Part shown: positions 1-12,009 of the stretch, piece by piece
Layout of the letters: every line of letters begins with the position of its first letter
How positions within the stretch are numbered: the stretch's first letter is position 1
From: Galeruca laticollis
Lineage: Eukaryota > Arthropoda > Insecta > Coleoptera > Chrysomelidae
Assembly (NCBI GenBank): GCA_963921935.1
Contig: OY998175.1
Span: forward strand, 222,100,517 to 222,164,516
DNA: 64,000 nucleotides
Direction of reading: 5' to 3'
Notes under the pieces: model-generated
Databases searched by the model: none
Seen by the model: the letters and a program-made list of their open reading frames with translations, nothing else
What the model was told of the DNA's origin: nothing
Position numbers and translations under genes: made by a program

Positions 1-144
1 GATGAAAACGGCGATACTGAGGCGATAGAGGATAACGAGGAAATAAACGGAGTCGATGAATTTTTCGCAGAAAGCGATACTGACAGTGGTGATAGTGATG
101 ATGCTGATGATGATGAGACAGAGACGGATGACGATGATGTGTAG
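1..144 (+). CDS. Acidic C-terminal tail of an unidentified protein (partial, left edge)
   Basis: Frame 1 is open from the first base to a TAG at 142-144 and gives 47 residues. The last half is almost entirely Asp/Glu/Ser/Thr, ending E-T-E-T-D-D-D-D-V. Such tails are common in nucleolar, chromatin and histone-binding proteins, but a low-complexity tail does not identify a family, so no function is assigned. Regular codon use and an AATAAA at 300-305 make a real 3' end plausible. If CRTC starts upstream of the window, this gene would sit inside a CRTC intron. It could also be the last exon of a domesticated or mobile-element gene. Confidence 0.5.
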   Translation, partial: DENGDTEAIEDNEEINGVDEFFAESDTDSGDSDDADDDETETDDDDV

Positions 145-299
145 TTTTAAATAATCGCGTATTAGCGCATAATTAACCTTTAAAATAACTATTTTTTTTT
201 ATTAGCAAATGATCAAACTATATTTCCTTTTCCTCCTGATTACATCTTATTTACGTTTACTTTTTATTTTAGTATCGATACTACAACCAATATTAAAAG

Positions 300-305
300 A
301 ATAAA
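300..305 (+). terminator. Poly(A) signal AATAAA for the left-edge gene
   Basis: A canonical AATAAA lies 156 bases after the TAG of the acidic-tail reading frame. A second AATAAA is at 399-404. In DNA this AT-rich the hexamer is expected by chance, so the call rests on its position after the stop. Confidence 0.4.
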
Positions 306-760
306 TTTTGGGCATAGTATTTCAAAGATGAACAGTACAAAATGATATAAAAATAATATATGATCGATGAAATGATAAATGAACCATTGAAATACACAAT
401 AAAAAAATATATTATAACAATAATATATGGTATTACTTTTTATTTATACATCTATGCAACAAATGATGTGTAACCTTCAAACAGCAAAAAATCAATCAGA
501 ATATAATAAGCGATCGGCAGCGTACGCTGCGGGAGACGCTGTATCCTGGCCTACAAAAAACGAGAGAGTGGTTTCAAATTGAACGCGCGATAAAAAATTC
601 GAGTTTCTCGGCGAGTTTTAATCGTATCATGATAATTTTTTTTTTTACTTGGGGTAGAATTTGAAAATAATTGTAATGGCATACATGAAATTAGCCTCAA
701 CTTGCAACTTAGCGAACAATCATGTATTAACAAATTTGTTGACATTTTCCGATTAATTAA

Positions 761-1165
761 TCTCTGCCGAGGGTTTATTGTCATTCAAAACTTCTGCCAT
801 TACGCACAACTCTTAGTTAAGGGCTAAAGAATGTTGGGAAAAAAGTTGGGCGCGGGACTCGTATCGATTTTTCGGGGGGCTTTTCCGACACTTTTCAATC
901 GCCTCTGCCAAGGGTTTTTTGTACGATTAAACTTCTGCCATTGCTTTACCGCTGTTAGTTGAGACCTTAAGAATGCCTCTAAACAATTTTCACGTGGGAC
1001 TCATTTCAAGCTTTTCCGCAAGTTTTTCAACGTGGAAAACCGGCTGGCATTTTCATCCGCAAACGTTTCGCACCGGCAGAGTAGCCATTTAGTGATGTAC
1101 TAGGGTTTTACTCACAACTTTTGGGCTCTGATCTTGGGACTGGTTTCGAGCCGTTTTTATGTAGC
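761..1165. repeat. Degenerate tandem repeat, period about 140 bp, 2-3 units
   Basis: A block with CTCTGCC followed by AGGGTTT and then ACTTCTGCCATT occurs at 763 and again at 902. The downstream motif GGGACT plus a T-rich stretch recurs near 855, 995 and 1,137. The spacing is close to 140 each time. The units have diverged strongly, so this is an old duplication, moderately GC-rich against its surroundings. Confidence 0.55.
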
Positions 1166-2050
1166 TAGCTCTTGGACTAGATGGGCAGTTAAGCGTTGGT
1201 AATTAAAGAAGCAAGAGGTAAATGGAATGTGATCCAGTTCTTTGTTATAAAATTTTCAAGTAATAAGTGTAAATACATATAAATAAGAAATATAAAAAAG
1301 TAATCTATAATTAAAATACGTGTAAAGACAAATCTGTGTTGAAACAAAGTCAAGCCAAGTAATATAGTTATCACCCGATAATTATAAGAAGGGATATTGC
1401 CACCTGAAGCGGGAAAGCGTCATGGATGGATCCAACTGAAGGCGTCGTTTGGCCAAAAGAACAAGGTCTGTGGTGTGTTTTAATTAGTAGTATTTGGTAC
1501 CAAATAATAAAAAAGTGAAATTTAAATCATAAACACCTGGTAATAAAAGTTTAAAATGAATATAATAAACCAGGAAACGTAATAAAAAAACTTACCATTA
1601 TCAAATTTGTAGATATATGTATTAATTTCTGTCATGTTGAATTTTCTCCAGTTACATATATATAAAACTTTCCACAAAACAACAAACCACAACTAATTTC
1701 AGTTTTTTATCACATGCACAATTGTTATAATACGTTAAAATAATTTTTAAAAAAGATCGAAATTAAGTAGATAAATTTTTCAAATATCCTTTCCATTTCA
1801 CGAGCCAAATAAAACTAAAGCAGTGTTTAAATATTCTCAATAATCCTATTTATAAGAACAAGAAGAAAAAAGTTACAAATAGTTGAACAACTTTAAACGC
1901 AGGTGTTCATTGTTTTCAAAGAAATATAATGTTTACAAACGCTTATCCAAGTTTATGCAAACGAGTCTGCAAAATCCATCTCAAAAAGAATGAATATTTT
2001 TTTTTTATAATATACATAAAGTTTGTGTGATGTGGAAATTTAGATATATA

Positions 2051-2691
2051 CAGGGTGTCCCGGGACTAATGGGAAAAAAGTCAGGAGCGTATAATCTGAG
2101 CCAAAATAATGTTAGTACTTCATATAAACTTTCTCTATGCAGGCCCTCGTTTTCGAGTTATAGGCCTCCAAAGTTTTAATTTTGAATTTGGTTTTTATTT
2201 TTATTTTTTGTACTAGTTATTTGATCTTTATAAAATTCACGGCAAAGCTATATTGTACATGTATGTTTATTTTGGTGAGGTAAACTGATTTGCAGTAGTG
2301 CCTTGATGCCAGGGACGGACTACTCGCAATGGTTAGTGATACAAAAATTTTGCAGGGATGGCACACCCTGTATAAAATTATCGAAATTGACTTCCCCACA
2401 CATTACGCTAACGAAAAGGTACTCTTGCTGGAATTCGATAAAATAAGCCGTTTGGCTAATATTTACAGTTTTATTAATGCACTACGTACAAATTTACCTA
2501 ACTAATTTATTTATATGATGTCCAAGATTTACCTATAGTACTACAAAAAAATAAATTGATGATAGCAGATGATAAAAACATTAAGAACTTATTTAATGGG
2601 TATTAAATAGGTACGCAAACAACGTAATTAGTTGCTTTTAATCAAAATTACACAACATTATTAAACCATTATGAAAACCTCAAAAAACACT
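2051..2691 (+). repeat. Left terminal inverted repeat of element 1 (about 640 bp)
   Basis: Matches 4,257-4,900 in reverse complement over its whole length with few differences. The inner boundary is where the reverse complement of the G-T-G-T-poly-T block at 4,257 stops matching. TIRs of this size are unusual for Tc1/mariner elements, which mostly have 20-250 bp ends. Confidence 0.88.
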
Positions 2692-2931
2692 TCCCCACAC
2701 ATTAAGCTGACGAAAAGGTACTCTTGTTGCTATTCGATTAAATAAGCCGATTGGCTAATATTTACAGTTTTATTAATGCACTACGTACCAATTTACGCAT
2801 TCACCATTTTTATAAGTACACTACAAGGTAGAACTAACTTATTAATACGATGTCCAAAATGTACTACCTCCAGTACAACAAAAAAATAATTTAACGATAG
2901 CAGAAGATAAAAAACATTAACGACTTATTAA
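2391..2931. repeat. Direct duplication of the inner part of the left TIR
   Basis: The segment starting CTTCCCCACACATTA at 2,391 recurs, diverged, at 2,690 and runs to about 2,931. It keeps the AAAAGGTACTCTTG and TTTACAGTTTTATTAATGCA blocks. Only the left side of element 1 has the second copy, so the two ends are no longer symmetrical. Confidence 0.8.
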
Positions 2932-3070
2932 TTCGAAAGTTGGTAAAAAAATTTTAAAAGTGTCTTTACCGTTTATCAAGTAACCATAGGATTAGTTGTC
3001 AAATGTTGTGTAGAATAGTTCGTAGTCAGTACTTCTCAATAATTCATAAGTACTTAATTTAACAGTTACA

Positions 3071-4202
3071 ATGGCAGAATTCACTTTTATTGAGTACGCA
3101 TTTAATGTATGGACTGGACTGGCTTCTCTAAACTGTTTAAAGGCCAGAAGGCTTTATGCAGAACATTTTGCAAACAGATCATTGCCAGACAGACGAATGT
3201 TTGAGCGTATTAATCTCAGGATACGAGAAACATGTATGAATAAGTAAATGTAATTTTCCATGTATACAAAACAAAATTTTAAATTTTAGGAAGTTTTTTG
3301 CCAAAAAAGGTGGAGAAGGTCCAGTACGAAGCGTACGTACTGTGGCAGTCGAGCAAGACTTGTTAAATGCAGTTGATAATGAACCATCAACGAGTTTACG
3401 AAAATTATCAAGAGAACATAACGTATCGAAAACAGTTGTTCATCGAGTTCTAAAAGAACGGCTGTTATATCCTTTTCACATGAAAAAAGTACACAGTATG
3501 ACAGTGGCTGATTATCCTGCACGACTTGAGTATAGCCATTGCTTTCTGCGACAACAACAAGCAGACAATACATTTATTAGTAACGTTCTCTTTACGAACG
3601 AATCCGGTTTCACCAGAGATCGAGTCATAAATTCTCATAATAAGCATTTATGGGATGATGTGAATCCACATGGCATTATCCAAACTAGGAGTCAGCATAG
3701 ATTCATGGTTAATGTTTGGGCAGGAATAGTTGGCAATCATTTGATAGGGCCATACTTTATTGACGGTACTTTGACGGGTCAGAGATATTTGGAGTTTTTG
3801 CAAAATGAGTTAAGGAACCTGTTTGATGATGTACTAGTACAAACTCGAAGGAATTTATGGTTCATGCATGATGGGGCCCCTCCTCATTTCAGTTTAGATG
3901 TACGACAGTATTTACACACAAGGTTTCCTTATAGATGGATTGGTCGTGGAGGCCCTTTTCAATGGCCACCGCGATCAAGAGACGTTAATCCTGTGGATTT
4001 CTTTCTCTAGGGTTATCTCAAAAGTAAGGTATTCGCAACACCTGTGCAAACAAGGCAAGATTTAATAGACAGAATTGTGTTACGCTGCAATGTTATTAGA
4101 AATAATGTGGGATTGCTCTTTCAAGTGCAAAGAAACAACCTTCGTAGACTTAGAATGTGCGTGGAAGTGGGAGGAGCTCATATTGTACATTTATTAGAAT
4201 AA
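3071..4202 (+). pseudogene. DD41D transposase of element 1 (inactivated)
   Basis: This would be the DDD-type cut-and-paste transposase acting on the element ends in the nucleus. ATG at 3,071 opens an N-terminal helix-turn-helix region (about 58 codons). A short intron is inferred at 3,244-3,289 (GTAAAT...TTTTAG) because removing it joins the frame to the main reading frame. The catalytic core has N-V-W-A-G-I, H-D-G-A-P-P-H and W-P-P-R-S blocks. The second and third aspartates are at codons 3,870 and 3,996, 41 residues apart. Lesions: the first catalytic position (3,597-3,599) is AAC, Asn instead of Asp; TAG at 4,008-4,010 replaces the Trp found in the other copies. The frame continues cleanly after it to TAA at 4,200-4,202, ending in G-G-A-H-I-V-H-L-L-E. 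Confidence 0.88.
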
Positions 4203-4256
4203 CGTTAGTTTTTGTTGTTGTTTAAAAATTAGTTTTAGTCTAATGTTTTAAAACTT

Positions 4257-4900
4257 GTGTTTTTTGAGGTTTTCTTAATGGTTTAATAATGTTGTGTTCG
4301 TAATTTTGATTAAAAGCAACTAATTACGTAGTTTGCGTATCTATTTCATTCCCATTAAATAAGTTCTTAATGTTTTTATCATCTGCTATCATCAAATTAT
4401 ATTTTTGTAGTACTATAGGTAAATCTTGGACATCATATAAATAAGTTAGTTAGGTAAATTTGTACGTAGTGCATTAATAAAACTGTAAATATTAGCCAAA
4501 CGGCTTATTTGATCGAATTCCAACAAGAGTACCTTTTCGTTAGCGTAATGTGTGGGGAAGTCAATTTCGATAATTTCATACAGGCTGTGCCATCCCTGCA
4601 AAATTTTTGTATCACTAACTATTGCGAGTAGTCCGTCCCTGGCATCAAGGCACTACTGCAAATCTGTTTACCTCACCAAAATAAACATACATGTACAATA
4701 TAGCTTTGCCGTGAATTTTATAAAGATCAAATAACTAGTACAAAAAATAAAAATAAAAACCAAATTCAAAATTAAAACTTTGGAGGCCTATAACTCGAAA
4801 ACGAGGGCCTGCATAGAGAAAGTTTATATGAAGTACTAACATTATTTTGGCTCAGATTATACGCTCCTGACTTTTTTCCCATTAGTCCCGGGACACCCTG
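4257..4900 (-). repeat. Right terminal inverted repeat of element 1
   Basis: Partner of 2,051-2,691. It carries the same internal CACCCTGTA-like motif (about 4,580-4,590 here as a degenerate CAGGCTGTG). This suggests an older element end lies inside the TIR. Confidence 0.88.
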
Positions 4901-4902
4901 TA

Positions 4903-5355
4903 TAGAAAAATCCATTATTTTATTTTATAGCATAAGAATTTTTAATAAGTAAGAAAAGGATAATCATTTATTTTTATACATAATAGGTATATGACTCCAA
5001 CAATAAAATAAAGCGCCAAATATTTTTTATACACATAAGTAATATTTCAGTGTTTCAAGTTTTTTTTATCTTTTCATAAATAACATAAAATAAATTACAT
5101 TGATGAGTAATGTTGATTTTATTATAATTTGCCCAGAACCCTACTGAGTTAAAGAGTAGTGTATAAATAAGAGCAGCCGAGGTAATAAAATTTAGGAATT
5201 AAATGAAACCACATGATATTAAATAGCATAATGAATAGGAGGAATTAAAGGTAAAATATATATAAATTAGCTAGCCCAAGAGTGTAATATTTCAATAGTA
5301 ACAAACATTAATACATTTGATATACATATTATAATATGAAATCCAATCATATTTA

Positions 5356-5412
<57 letters not shown>

Positions 5413-6949
5413 ACTTTAACGTATTGATAAATAAGCCGACATGCACATTGTATACACAAAAGAGTCGAATGTGAGATGTATTATTCATTTAAAAAAGGAA
5501 TATAAGATATTATAAGCAAATCTCAATAATTATATTTCCGATCATATAATTTCTAATAAACCCGAAACAAATCTCCATAATTCTATTTTATCCATTATTA
5601 TTACTTTTTGATGAACATTGTATACAGTACAAACATTTTAAACAATTTTATTAAGATAATGTCAAATGAATAATATTTCATGCAGAAATTGACGTTTATC
5701 AATAATTAGGTTAAGTGTAGATAAGGAGTGATATTAGTGCGGTCTCGAAATTCTCAAAGAACGTGGTAAAAATGTCAAAAAGAATGTAACAATGAATAAG
5801 GTTGATTTAAAAAAAACATTTATTTATACAACAACAATGAAAAAGTTGAAGGTTGTTGATTTTGTGGGCTTGGGAAGAAGCGTCGCGGGTGAGAAAGAAT
5901 AATGACGAGAAAGTATTTCCTTTTAATTTACTAAAGTTTAAAACTAATGAATTGCAAAAGTAAAGTGGAATTTCAAAATTTATAAAGTGAACATAAGTAT
6001 TAGCAAATATAATGCTATAATATCGTTAATTAAAGAAAAGTTTACTAGTGTGAAAAAGAAAAATAGTGATTATATCTACAAGAACTTTGGTAACCTAACA
6101 ATTTACCTTTAATAATCCGCCGATAACCATTTTCTGCTGAAAGAGAAAAGAAACAATTTCATAACTATATTTGAATTTCAATCATGGATTGAATATCTGT
6201 TCTATCTCTACTACGAATAATTTTCCATTTAATCTCGTGATCAAACTTTTAGTTATGAGAATTATATTTAAATATTATGCAAGGAATTATATATCATTAT
6301 AAGAACTACATTATTTATTTAAGTCATAATAAGGAACATTGGTAATAACAATAATTTTTCTATAATTCATTAAATGGTTCATGTCTGATTCTTTGTTTTC
6401 TTCAAGTACCTCTACTTATCAGATTCCTGTTACTAACGAGTGCTTCGTGCCGGACACATCCCTGAGGTATTAACGAAGAATAAAAAATTGAATAAAATTA
6501 AATTGAATTGGTATTGGTATTGGTTTCCAACCATACTAGTTCTGGCGCCCATAAAATAGATAAATAATAATAATAACAAAATTAAAACTGCAAACAAATT
6601 AACTATACCTTTAAAACTAAACATAAGAATTAATTTGAGTACTTCAGTAATAATCAAGTGGATTAATAGATTTCATCATATATTCATCAAAATAAACAGT
6701 TGCATCAAATAGTGTATGTCAATTGGCTCCCATATCGGGAACGCTCTCAATAAATACATAACAATATCAATCTTGCCCTTTTCAATTTCCATATTTCTGT
6801 AAATACTCCTATCTCAGGTAGAGTTCATATAACGCCGAGAGATTTTATTTATTTTAATATGTGAATTATTTATGTGAAATGTTGTTGCCCAACTATCAAA
6901 TATGTAATTGAATAAAAATGACCTATAAATTCTATTGACAAAAATCAGA
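4903..6949. other. AT-rich non-coding stretch
   Basis: No gene recognised. It contains a TA microsatellite and scattered homopolymer runs. Short open frames here have no recognisable motif and AT-driven composition. Confidence 0.6.
5357..5412. repeat. TA dinucleotide microsatellite
   Basis: Uninterrupted alternating T-A from 5,357 to 5,394, one A-A interruption, then more TA to 5,412. Confidence 0.95.
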
Positions 6950-7284
6950 TATTTATGCAGTGGCGGCTCGTGGTTAATTTTATAGGGGGGTCATAGGTGA
7001 TGTGACCAAAATCTTAAAATACAGAACGACACCGACCAGTCCCCCGGAGGCCTATTCGCCGTGGGCGGAAATTTTTCCAAAAACATGCCCAATTTCTTCC
7101 CAGAAGTCGTTATAATTGCTAAAAACGCAAAATTTGTGGAGTTCTTCACCAAAGCCAGAGAGGCAAAAACATTTTTGGGCCACGCTTGTTTTATATAAAA
7201 ATAATGCTCTCTTAAAAAACAACCACATTTTATTCTTTTTTATACATATTAAATATGACAAACTTAAATTAAATGATAATTAAT

Positions 7285-9620
7285 CTAAATCTTTTTAAAA
7301 TTTAAGTGAAGCCTTCGATCTTTTGTATTTGCAAAGTGATCAATAACCCTTTCATTAAAATTATGAATACTATTCACAAATTGCTTTTCTATGCTTAACG
7401 TAGCTAACGCCGACAATCTCTCCTGTCCCATAGTATTACTCAAAAATGTCTTGATTCTCTTTAATGTAGAAAAACATCTTTCACTTTCTACAGTTGTCAT
7501 TGGTAATGTACATAAAATAGTCAACAATTTTACAGTTTCCGAAAAAGTTTCCGAGAGATTGTTATTAATAAACAATTGCCGTATTGGCACAGCTCCTGAA
7601 CTCTTATTAAAAACGTCGCGTTCATAAATAACTTGAAGTTCAGTTTTAAGTAATTAATACTAGAAAAGTTTTCTCTTATTGACTTAAGAATACGATCTGG
7701 AAATTAATTTTATATTGTTCGAACTGGTCGCTGTAAAATAATTGGGCAATCACTAAATTATCACTGAAACTAAAGCGGTGGTTAATCTTATTATGTCGCA
7801 AACCTCCAAAGCAACTTGGCGCTTTGAGTTTTCATTTTTCCTTGGTCTTTTTGCACCAAGTGTTGAAGAAGATGAAGGTGCTTCGGGAAATATTTCATTT
7901 AATAAAATATGGTCTCTGACTTTTTGAATTGACATTTTAAATGAGTCTATATTTTTTTTCACCAATATCACGTCAATACCATGTTTTTGAAGTTGATTAA
8001 AAAGAACTTCACAATTAGGCATTATTAAATGGAAAAAATTTAGCCAATAAAGGAAATCCACGCTTTGCAAAAAAGTTTTCAATCCCATTGCTTGATTAAT
8101 TCAACCTCAATTATCTTAGTGTTTTTAAATGAAACTCAAGGTCTCTAGTTAATTCCACAATATAATACAAGTTATTGAAAATTCTAAAAAATTGACAATT
8201 GTTTCCATAAATCAATATTATCGAAACAATTGTCAATTTTTAGAATTTTCAATAACTTGTATTATATTGTGGAATTAACTAGAGACCTTGAGTTTCATTT
8301 AAAAACACTAATATGAGCATATTCCACGAAGTAAGGGTCGAGACAGTCAATTTCAATTATCTTTTCTATTGAAGCCAGAATATCAGCTTGATACAAAAAT
8401 ACGGTTTCCACACAACGCGTATTAAAATACCACCTTGTCGGTGCCGCTCTAGGTAAACGTAGTTTAACAAATTCATCGAGAATCGCTGTACGTTTTGGAG
8501 ATCGACTAAAAAATGTGGAAAATCCCTGTAAATTGGCAAAAAAAACTTCAACATTTTTATTCTGACTTGCTGCTTTTTGCAGAATTAAATTTAATTGGTG
8601 AGCATAACAATGAATAAAATTTGCTTGAGGATATCGTTCTTTAATTTTTTTTGTACTCCGCCTAATCGACCACTCATAGTAGAAGCTCCGTCATAACTCT
8701 GTCCAATTAACTTTTCCGGTGTTTTATTAATTTCTAGTACCTCTAATTCTTTAAAAATTATCTCCGATAAATGTTCGGCTGTGGTGCCGGTAGGATTTAC
8801 AAATTTTATAAACCTTTCGTGAATGACATCGGATAAAATGTACCGTATAATAAAAGTCATTTGAGTTCTGTTCGAGCTATCAGTAGTTTCATCCACCTGG
8901 ACTGCGATATATTCGGCTGACTGAATCTCCAATTTAAGTTGTTCTTGAGCCACCGATAACATTGAATCAAGTAATTCATTTTGTACAGTTTTAGAAGTAC
9001 CCTTAAAAACCGTAGCCTTATCCAAGTATTCTTTGAATATTGGATCCAGCTTTGAAACAAAATTTATAAGTCCACGAAATATTCCCGGGTTTACAGAAGA
9101 TTCTGTTTAGTCGTGCCCTCGCAAAGCAAGTTCAAACGCCCCACAAAATTTCACACAGTCAATTATTTTATTTATAATATATCTGTTTTTCAACACATTT
9201 TCATTAAAAATTCTTACCGATTGTCTATAAGCATTGTCTAATTGAGAACGAATATCCACAGTACCGATTGTAGCAAAACTCATGGCAGATTTCATATGGT
9301 CTGCCGATAAACTGTTTTTTTATTTTCTCTTTTAAATGTTTTAAATATTGGATACCGTTTTTACACCATAAAGAATTATTCGAAAAAAGCAGACAAACGA
9401 AACAGTAAAATGCATCACTTACTTCACATCCGCAAATCCAATCAGACAAATCATACATAGACCTGCGAAAATTGCGATGAACTTCTTTATTTTTGTCCTT
9501 GCTAGTCTGTTTAATTTTTAAATCTGGAAGAGGACGACCACCTTCCTTTAGTTTTAATAGTTTTTCAAAATTTAATTCACTTTTCGTTCTCAAATTTTGA
9601 ACCATTTGCACCACAGACAT
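7285..9620 (-). pseudogene. hAT transposase (zinc-finger MYM-1-like / TTF-type), broken
   Basis: Reading right to left: M-S-V-V-Q-M at 9,620 starts a TTF/BED-like N-terminus with W-I-C-G-C-E and C-F-V-C-L-L-F motifs. A DUF4371-like RNase H region follows with V-Q-V-D-E-T-T-D and G-Q-S-Y-D-G-A-S-T-M-S-G. At the end is the hATC dimerisation motif T-V-E-S-E-R-C-F-S-T-L-K near 7,480. Lesions: a frameshift near 9,315, an in-frame stop near 9,107 in a G-H-D-stop-T-E-S context that usually reads Glu, a frameshift in the T-run near 8,645, a palindromic rearrangement at 8,116-8,311, and a frame break near 7,600-7,750. The family cuts and pastes DNA in the nucleus; this copy cannot make a full enzyme. 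Confidence 0.88.
8116..8311. repeat. Snap-back inverted repeat inside the hAT gene (arms about 90 bp)
   Basis: 8,116-8,205 and 8,223-8,311 are reverse complements, differing by one A/T in a homopolymer, with a 17-bp spacer. It lies inside the transposase gene, where ordinary hAT elements have no palindrome. One arm is therefore a duplicated, inverted copy of coding DNA. Confidence 0.95.
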
Positions 9621-10256
9621 GATAAAAGGCGTAGAATAAAATACCAAGTAATTAAAACACAAGCCCTCAAAAAAAACGAATCAAAAATCAAAATAATAAC
9701 AATAACAACTTATTACATCAAAACACAAATCTTATTTGACTTCAAAATGATCTCCTTTAAATCAAAATATAACGCAGCCTGCCAACCCTTCTACTCATCT
9801 CTTTTCTAAGCGTGTAATAATCGAACGACGTAAGTCGATTCATCATCGATATTAACCCGGGCTTTTGACCCAACACATGTAAACTTCGGGCGTGTTTCTT
9901 TCACGTTACGAAGATTGTCAACGTTCGGTAGATTCCGTCCCCATTTAACGCGTCGAGGTCATCGATGGACACCAGCCAGTTTTGCTATTTTGAATTTCGC
10001 AGAGCTGTAGGTACTCGCTGCGAAGTAACGTTTACACGGTCGTCTTGAAAAACGTTTACACGGGGTCTTGAAACATTTTAGGTAAAATTTGTTTTTTATT
10101 TAAGAGAAATACTTGTATTAGTATTTAATACTATACTATATGTATAGTAGGTATATTTTATTTTTTTATATATCTATTTAAACATTTTTTTAAATTATTT
10201 TTAATGGCAGGTCATTGACCCAATGACCTAATGGAGGAGCCGCCACTGTATTTATG

Positions 10257-11253
10257 ATCACAAAAAGATAGTAAATCTTAACAGTAACTAATATAATTTT
10301 TTTAATGAAAATGAGAAATCAATTGAATAATCTTAATTTTGAAAACATTTAATACTAGTTATTACATATAACAATTAAAAATGAACTCAAAACTAAACAA
10401 TTTTAATTTAGAGTAGACTGATCAGGCATCTCTATTCAAATAAACTTATTATATAAATAAATGAAACCAAAAAAAAATTCGATAAATTTAGATAGATTTG
10501 CTGCCAAATTGTACTCAAATAATTTAATAGAATTTTAAGTTCATAGATTTCAATCTAAAATTTTAGTTAAATGGTCAAATAAAATAATTTTTAATCACCT
10601 TGTGAACTTAAAGTTTGCCGAAATTGGAGAGGAATTCTGTTTCACTCCAAAACACACCGTCCCCGGGCACCAGATCCGCTCCAACAGGTATACCAGATAT
10701 TTTTTTATACCTCCGTCACTGATTATTTATTTCATTGACTTTATAATTTTCTATTTATTTCAGTTAATAACTTTCAAAATTTTAGTATATAAAATAGGTC
10801 TTTTAGAATAGTTTTTATATTTTTTGACTTTTTTCATTCAAACTTCAAAACCGTCTCTACAACAAACTTTCTTTTTTTCATTACCCCCACAGAAACACTT
10901 AACAACCAATTAGAACACGAATAATTAAATTACAATTTCTAATTGCTATAACCAATTAAATGAATCAGGTTTATAAATTTGAAAATACATCTTAAATTTC
11001 TCTTACTTTGTTAAAACGAATTTTAAATTTATCAATTTCCATGATCCTATACATTTTTTTATAATAATGTTTACTTTCATCTTTATAATTTTATTTAAAA
11101 ATTATCCAATTGATATTCAGTTTGTGATCTATAATATCTGCCTTTTGCCTGCAATCTAACCTCATTTGAATAATAATTCTGGCAGCTGTCAAATTAAGTA
11201 TTATCATCATTGCTTTAAAGATATTTCAGTGAAAAATTTTGACTGTTATTATA
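10257..11253. other. AT-rich non-coding stretch
   Basis: No gene recognised. A short GC-richer patch at about 10,625-10,690 ends at a GTATAC donor-like site and is open in one frame, but nothing in it matches CRTC or any other family I know. Confidence 0.5.
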
Positions 11254-11255
11254 TA

Positions 11256-11765
11256 CAGGGTGATTCATTACTAATTGGAAATAATTTAATGGTAGAATCC
11301 TGACTTCAAATTATGAAGATTTAACCCAAAACACCTAAATAAAATTTAGCTGCTTACTTAGTTACAGGGTGTTTTGTTCAAAAATTTAAAACCATTTGTG
11401 CTCAGTACTTTAAAACTGTTTTACCTATTCATTTCATATCTGGCAGAAAGTGTAGACACTGTACACCCTACCAAATTAAAATAAACAAATGTTTCTGGCT
11501 ACTACCAGAGGCGTACGACAGGGATAAGTGACAGGTTAATCGTTCCCAACTTCTACGCCACTGTCGGAATAGGAATTTTAGCCTAATTTTTTGATTTTCC
11601 AATACTTTTTAGGTAAATAAAGTACTCTTTTTCATAACGATAAAGTTAATATTTCTCGAGATATTTCAAGTTAAACACGAAGCTGCCCAATTTTGATGTG
11701 TAATAACTATGTCGATGTTTTGGACCAGTGAATTGCATTAAATCGCAAATGGAACTTTAATCCGT
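11256..11765 (+). repeat. Left TIR of element A (about 510 bp)
   Basis: Reverse-complementary to 13,219-13,724 over its full length, from the CAGGGTG terminus to the ACTTTAATCCGT block next to the transposase promoter region. Confidence 0.88.
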
Positions 11766-12009
11766 AAATAAAGATATTAAAATTATTGACAATATTAAAA
11801 TGATTTAACAATATTTTCAAACAAATAAACTGATCTCTATTTTTAATTACAATCAGATAAATCGCATTTGATGGATAATTTTTCAATATCAGTTGGCTCT
11901 GGTCTGAATTAATTGCTTCGATCTTGTGGGGTGCTGTCATAGCTATTAGTTGTTGCGTATATCACTTGAAATTGCGATTGTTGTAAAATTTAAAGTCGGT
12001 TAAGTGAAA

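Larger units (their letters stand above)
145..2048. other. Non-coding stretch, no gene recognised
   Basis: Mostly AT-rich, with a GC-richer island at about 510-560 and 840-1,160. I found no convincing coding exon here, and specifically none for the N-terminal CREB-binding helix of CRTC. The island contains the degenerate 140-bp repeat listed separately. It could hold untranslated exons or a promoter, but nothing in the sequence proves it. Confidence 0.5.
2051..4900 (+). mobile_element. Tc1/mariner-superfamily DD41D element 1, with both ends
   Basis: The element begins CAGGGTGTCCCGGGACTAAT and ends with its reverse complement, flanked by TA on both sides (2049-2050 and 4901-4902), the target duplication of this superfamily. 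It is about 2,850 bp with very long inverted ends. It encodes one transposase whose last two catalytic aspartates are 41 residues apart. A premature stop and a changed first catalytic residue make it non-autonomous today. Confidence 0.9.
6958..10248 (-). mobile_element. hAT DNA transposon, complete ends, decayed interior
   Basis: The ends CAGTGGCGGCTC (left) and GAGCCGCCACTG (right) form a perfect 12-bp TIR. The 8-bp flank TATTTATG is repeated exactly at 6,950-6,957 and 10,249-10,256, the target duplication size of hAT elements. Length is 3,291 bp. The coding strand is minus. The GC-richer 9,820-10,080 block upstream of the transposase carries two copies of AACGTTTACACGG (10,027 and 10,050), plausible subterminal or promoter repeats. 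The termini look intact, so the copy could be moved by a related enzyme supplied in trans. Confidence 0.93.

Noticed and set aside
5267..5488. Open frame across the TA microsatellite (minus strand)
   Set aside because: The protein is an Ile-Tyr repeat produced by the TA tract; not a gene.
6433..6657. Minus-strand frame with a TGGCGCC-like primer-binding motif
   Set aside because: No LTR pair or polyprotein motif nearby; the motif is short enough to be chance.
10602..10811. Possible CRTC 5' exon with a K-F-A-E start and a GTATAC donor
   Set aside because: Only four residues recall the CREB-binding helix; the remainder does not fit, and no good acceptor precedes it.
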